Shown: piece by piece, positions 60,198 to 64,000 of the stretch
Layout of the letters: each line of letters begins with the position of its first letter
Position numbering within the stretch: the first letter of the stretch is position 1
NCBI GenBank assembly: GCA_050305515.1
Contig: JBNLFL010000038.1
Span: forward strand, 1-64,000
Direction of reading: 5' to 3'
From: JAFGUB01 sp050305515
GTDB taxonomy: Bacteria; Campylobacterota; Campylobacteria; Campylobacterales; Sulfurimonadaceae
DNA: 64,000 bases
Position numbers and translations under genes: made by a program
Notes under the pieces: model-generated
The model's input: only the letters and a program-made list of their open reading frames with translations
What the model was told of the DNA's origin: nothing
Database searches by the model: none

Positions 60198-63100
60198 GCA
60201 ATAGTCCTCAAAACGCTCAAATTTTGGTAAATCGACAGGATATTCAATACATTACCTATATATGTAACCCCCGCAAAACGTGCTCGATAATAACTCAGCT
60301 TGGGACCTATAGTATTGATTTATTTGGTCGAGATATGCAGAGCATAGAAAATTCAGAGCTTTTTACACCTAAAAGCCATATGTCAAATTCATACTTAACC
60401 GCTAATGCGTATGCCAGAAACTACACATTTCCGGGGATAGATCAAGACAATATTGCAAATGGTTGGAATTTCGATGGCATTCATGAAACTATCAATTCGC
60501 TCGAATTAAACAAGAAAAATCGTTATCGTGTTTCTTTTATGGGATATGGGCTAATGCCTGATTTTATTGATAATTCCGGACAAAAATATTATGTTCGGGA
60601 CATGTTGGTAGATGATTTTGGAAACAAGTATAGAAAACGCACAAATTACATTAGCCTTCAAAAAGCCAAAGAGTCTGTTGAAACCTTTTATTTGGGTAGT
60701 GGTAAACAGCCATATTCAGAAACCAACACGACATTTGCCAATTTTAGACTTAGCAGCAATTTTGATTTTACTCTTGACAACTTTGGAAATCTCATCATTG
60801 TAGACGATCATAAAATATTTAAAGCGTATCATGATGGTCAGATCCTGTTACTTTGCGGTGGCGAAGCAGGAGATGCGGAGGGAACTTATAATGAAGCACG
60901 TTTTCATGGTCTGAAAAGGCCTGTAGTAGATCAGAGAGGTAATATTTATGTAATTGACAGCGGTAATCACAAAATTAAAAAAATCGATACGACAGGTGAA
61001 GTATCAACAATAATAGGTCAAAAAAGTGACGCTATTCATAGTGGAGATGAAGGGCCGGCTAGTGAAGCGACAATGGCAGCCCCTACACATCTTGCAATAG
61101 ATAGAAACGATAATCTTTATATTGGATTTGGTAGAGATCTAGCCGGGATCAATAAAGATATTCAAGAACGAATACGAGTTATTGATGCAGATGGGATTAT
61201 TCATGCAGTGGCTGGTGAAATCGGTACAGTGTATCTCCGTGAAGGAAGTATTGATGCTTCGTATGCAGCACTTAATTATCTTCAAGAAGATTTGAAATTA
61301 CTGATTGGTCCGGATGACGCTCTTTTTGTAGGGCCTTATCGAATAGAAAAGGTTGATTCCAAGCCCTTGTTTGATCAAGCTTCCCAAACCTATCGCGTGC
61401 AGGAAGACAATGTGCTAAAAGTATTCGATACCGCCTTTAAGCACCTGCAAACTCTTGATACCGATACCAACACCACCCTCTACACCTTTAGCTATAACGA
61501 CGCAAACCAACTCATCGCCATCACTGACCGCTACGGTGAAACGACCCAAATTCGCTACACAGGCGGTATTGCTACAAGCATCATTGCCCCTAACGGTGAT
61601 GAGACTACTTTACATATAGATGAAAACCGCAATCTGAGTGGCGTCACCTTTCCAGACGGCACCACTCAAAGCTTTGAATATAATGCCAATGACCTGATGA
61701 CCGCCATGATCGAACCCAAAGGAAACCGCTTTGAACATGAGTATGACGAGCATGGCAGAGTCGTAAACTTTAAAGATGAACAAGGCGGTGTGTGGAACTA
61801 TAACTATTTAAGAGATCCTGATGAACAATCGAGGATGATTAAGAAAACAGGTGCCGAAGGAAGTGAACGCTCTCAGACATTTATTAACAGGGATATGTCT
61901 ACAGTTATCTATGAAGTTGATGAGACAGGAAATGAACGTCATATTACACAAAGTGCCACGACCACAACTGAAAAGCTATGTAACATTCAAATGGTTAGTG
62001 TCCCCTACGGTGATGAAGGGACAAGCACTACAATCAGCTATTTAAATGCACCGTTATGCTTCAATAATACTCGAGATTATTATCCTTACTCTTACCCTTT
62101 TGAACAGATATTGCAAAATAGAAAACGTGACTATATTGATGAAAATGCGACACTCCCGCAGAGCATTTCTTACACTACGACACGGCAGGCATCAATCTAC
62201 ATTTTTAAGTATTATTATAAGCTCGCAGGTGTTCTTTCCCTCACCACCACCCAAAAGATTGACTACACCACCAACACCCTAACGCAAAAAAGCCCCGCAG
62301 GAAGAGAACAGAGCGTCACTTTTAACCCCTTAGACATGCAACCCACAAAAATAGAAGCCGAAGGCCTCTACCCCATAACATTACGCTATGACAGTGAAGG
62401 ACGTCTTCTGTCCACTAAACAAGAGAGCAGAGAAACTCTCTACAGCTACAACGCCAAAGGCGATCTGGAAACAAGCATCGACGCCAGAGGGATTCCGACT
62501 TATTACACGTATGACGCCATGCACCGCATGATAAGCATCAAAAGCGAAGGCATAGAAACCATCTTTGCATACGATGACAACGGCAACCTCATAAGCCTTA
62601 GCACCCCCAATGCCGCAACGTTTCAAACCGGGCACAACGCCAACGACGCCCCCACCACCCAAACCTCGCCCTTAGGCCACACCACCACCTACACCTATGA
62701 TAAAGAGCGCCGCTTAAGCACCATTACCAAACCTTCAGGTAAAAGCATTGCCTACACCTACAAAGGCAAACGCATCGAGAGCATTACAGGAGATGCGCAC
62801 ACCACTGACTTTAGCTATGGTTGCGGTAGTAGATTAGAAGGCGTCAGTAGAGATGATGGTGAAGGGGTAAGCTATGCTTATGAACCTACCTATAACCGTA
62901 TGACCAGCCAAAGCTACCAAGGCCTGCTCGATTCCAATGTGAGCTTTGAATATGCACCGTATGAAATACCATCATACAGCTACTATGATATATACAATCA
63001 TTCCGAACAGGCTAATGCCCTCATCTACCATCTGCCCGTAAGCATCACTTACGCAAAACAAACCCAAAGCTTAGAGTACGACAAAGACGGCCTACTCACT

Positions 63101-64000
63101 AAAGCAGGCGAAACAACCCTAACAAGAGACACATTAGGCCGCATCACCAAACAAAGCGACACCAAAGGCTTTAGCACAACCTACACTTACAACGGCTACG
63201 GCGAAGCGGATGATACAATCACCATTCATAACACCAACACCCTCTTTACCCAAAAGATTCTCAAACGTGATGAGGGCGGAAGAATCCTTAGCACATTTGA
63301 ACAACTAAAAGGCCATAGCCTCCCCACCATCACCGCTTACATGTATGATCGTAACGGCAGACTCATAGAGGTACAACAAGACGCCACCATCACCGAACGC
63401 TACACCTACGATAACAACGGTAACCGCCTAAGCGAAGAAGTCAACACCACCATAGGCACCTACAACCAAGAAGACCAACTCAAAAGCTATGGCACTACAG
63501 AGTATGAATACAATAGTGATGGCTACTTACATGTAAAAAGAACAGCTACAGGAACCACCACATATGAGTACGGTATCTTTGGAGAACTCAAAAGCGTAGC
63601 ACTTGAAGATGGTACCCTCATAACCTACCAACACAATATCAACCACCAAAGAGTAGCCAAATACATCAACGGAACACTCAAAGAGAAATACCTCTGGTTA
63701 AACCTAACAACACTCTTAGCCACTTATGACAAAGATGATAAGCTCATAACCCGTTACATGTACACCAGTGACAGAGTTCCCGAAACAATGACAACAGAGA
63801 ACAATGAGACGTACCACTTGCTTTATAATCATCAAGGGTCTCTTAGAGCGGTAGTTGATAGTGAAGGGAAAATCATCAAAGAGCTGCAATACGACAGTTT
63901 TGGTAACATTACCCTTGACACGAACAGTGCCTTACATGTAAACTTTGGGTTTGCGGGTGGGCTTTACGACAAAGATACCAAACTCACACGGTTTGGCTAT
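60167..64000 (+). CDS. Rhs/YD-repeat protein, continuation in -1 frame (runs off right edge)
   Basis: From TGG 60167 the frame is open without a stop to the window end (1278 codons). After an Rhs wrapper segment come NHL-like beta-propeller units (GNIYVIDSGNHKIKKID, NLYIGFGRD, IRVIDADGIIHAVAGE), then many YD repeats (YDSEGRLLSTKQESRETLY, YDANGNL-like units such as YDDNGNLISL, YDNNGNRLSEE). The last visible residues GFAGGLYDKDTKLTRFGY are the Rhs core motif that precedes the variable toxin tip, which lies beyond the edge. Two TTACATGTAA copies are inside. Mosaic AT content suggests recombination. Confidence 0.85.

Noticed and set aside
1..64000. CRISPR array, rRNA or tRNA genes
   Set aside because: No regularly spaced repeats were seen, and no intergenic region shows a cloverleaf-like sequence or rRNA-like segment.

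Overview
The window reads as chromosomal DNA of a Campylobacterota (Epsilonproteobacteria) bacterium, probably a sulfur-oxidising Sulfurimonas/Sulfurovum-like genus. Evidence: a long DapD, two FlgG-like rod genes behind a sigma-54-type promoter, a CiaD-like protein beside purU, hemL with two small membrane genes, and the order mrdA-engB-lptA-lptC-kdsC-rlpA-mltD-tatD-recN-nadK-aspS-adk, which I recall as conserved in Campylobacter. I cannot name the genus. Most of the window is of balanced base composition; about 900-5750 and parts of 53650-64000 are clearly AT-richer, suggesting transfer.

Layout. 1-5750 is an accessory island: a 127-bp direct repeat (1-127, 769-895), an orphan Phd/YefM antitoxin, a 1256-residue nuclease-STAND NTPase that looks like an Avs-type antiphage protein, and an unknown 223-residue protein. 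The intergenic sites resemble integron attC sites, so the genes may be cassettes without an integrase in view. 5752-16429 is one tightly overlapping minus-strand operon: nadK, recN, a small membrane protein, tatD, mltD, rlpA, hisB, kdsC, lptC, lptA, engB, an ArgA-like acetyltransferase, a MreD-like protein and mrdA. It covers cell wall, LPS export, DNA repair and cofactor supply. 16564-21404 runs rightward: aspS, two different adenylate kinases in tandem, a resolvase-like protein lacking the catalytic serine, a CinA-like protein and a 43-residue membrane protein.

21401-37542 is mixed core: an EAL/HDOD protein, a ribbon-helix-helix-like regulator with an inverted-repeat operator, ankyrin protein, dapD, a short flagellar rod-like protein, an NlpC/P60 lipoprotein, an S24-type repressor with three operator-like boxes, trmL, purU, ciaD-like, a TPR protein, leuB, leuD, flgG and a paralogue, rpoD, and hemL with an AtpZ-like and another membrane gene. 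37632-44157 holds a TonB-like protein, a DUF234-type protein, a periplasmic protein, a thioredoxin-like protein and potABCD. 44255-52722 is an envelope operon tamA-tamB-letA(split in two)-letB. 52919-64000 holds a glycosyltransferase, a giant lipoprotein with PKD/Ig-like repeats and, divergent from it, an Rhs/YD-repeat lipoprotein interrupted by a -1 frameshift at a slippery T7 run and running off the right edge before its variable C-terminus.

The strongest genome-scale signal is the perfect 10-bp palindrome TTACATGTAA, found 21 times in 64 kb (about 0.06 expected for equal base frequencies) in genes and intergenic regions alike, behaving like a highly iterated palindrome. No rRNA, tRNA, CRISPR array or insertion sequence was recognised.
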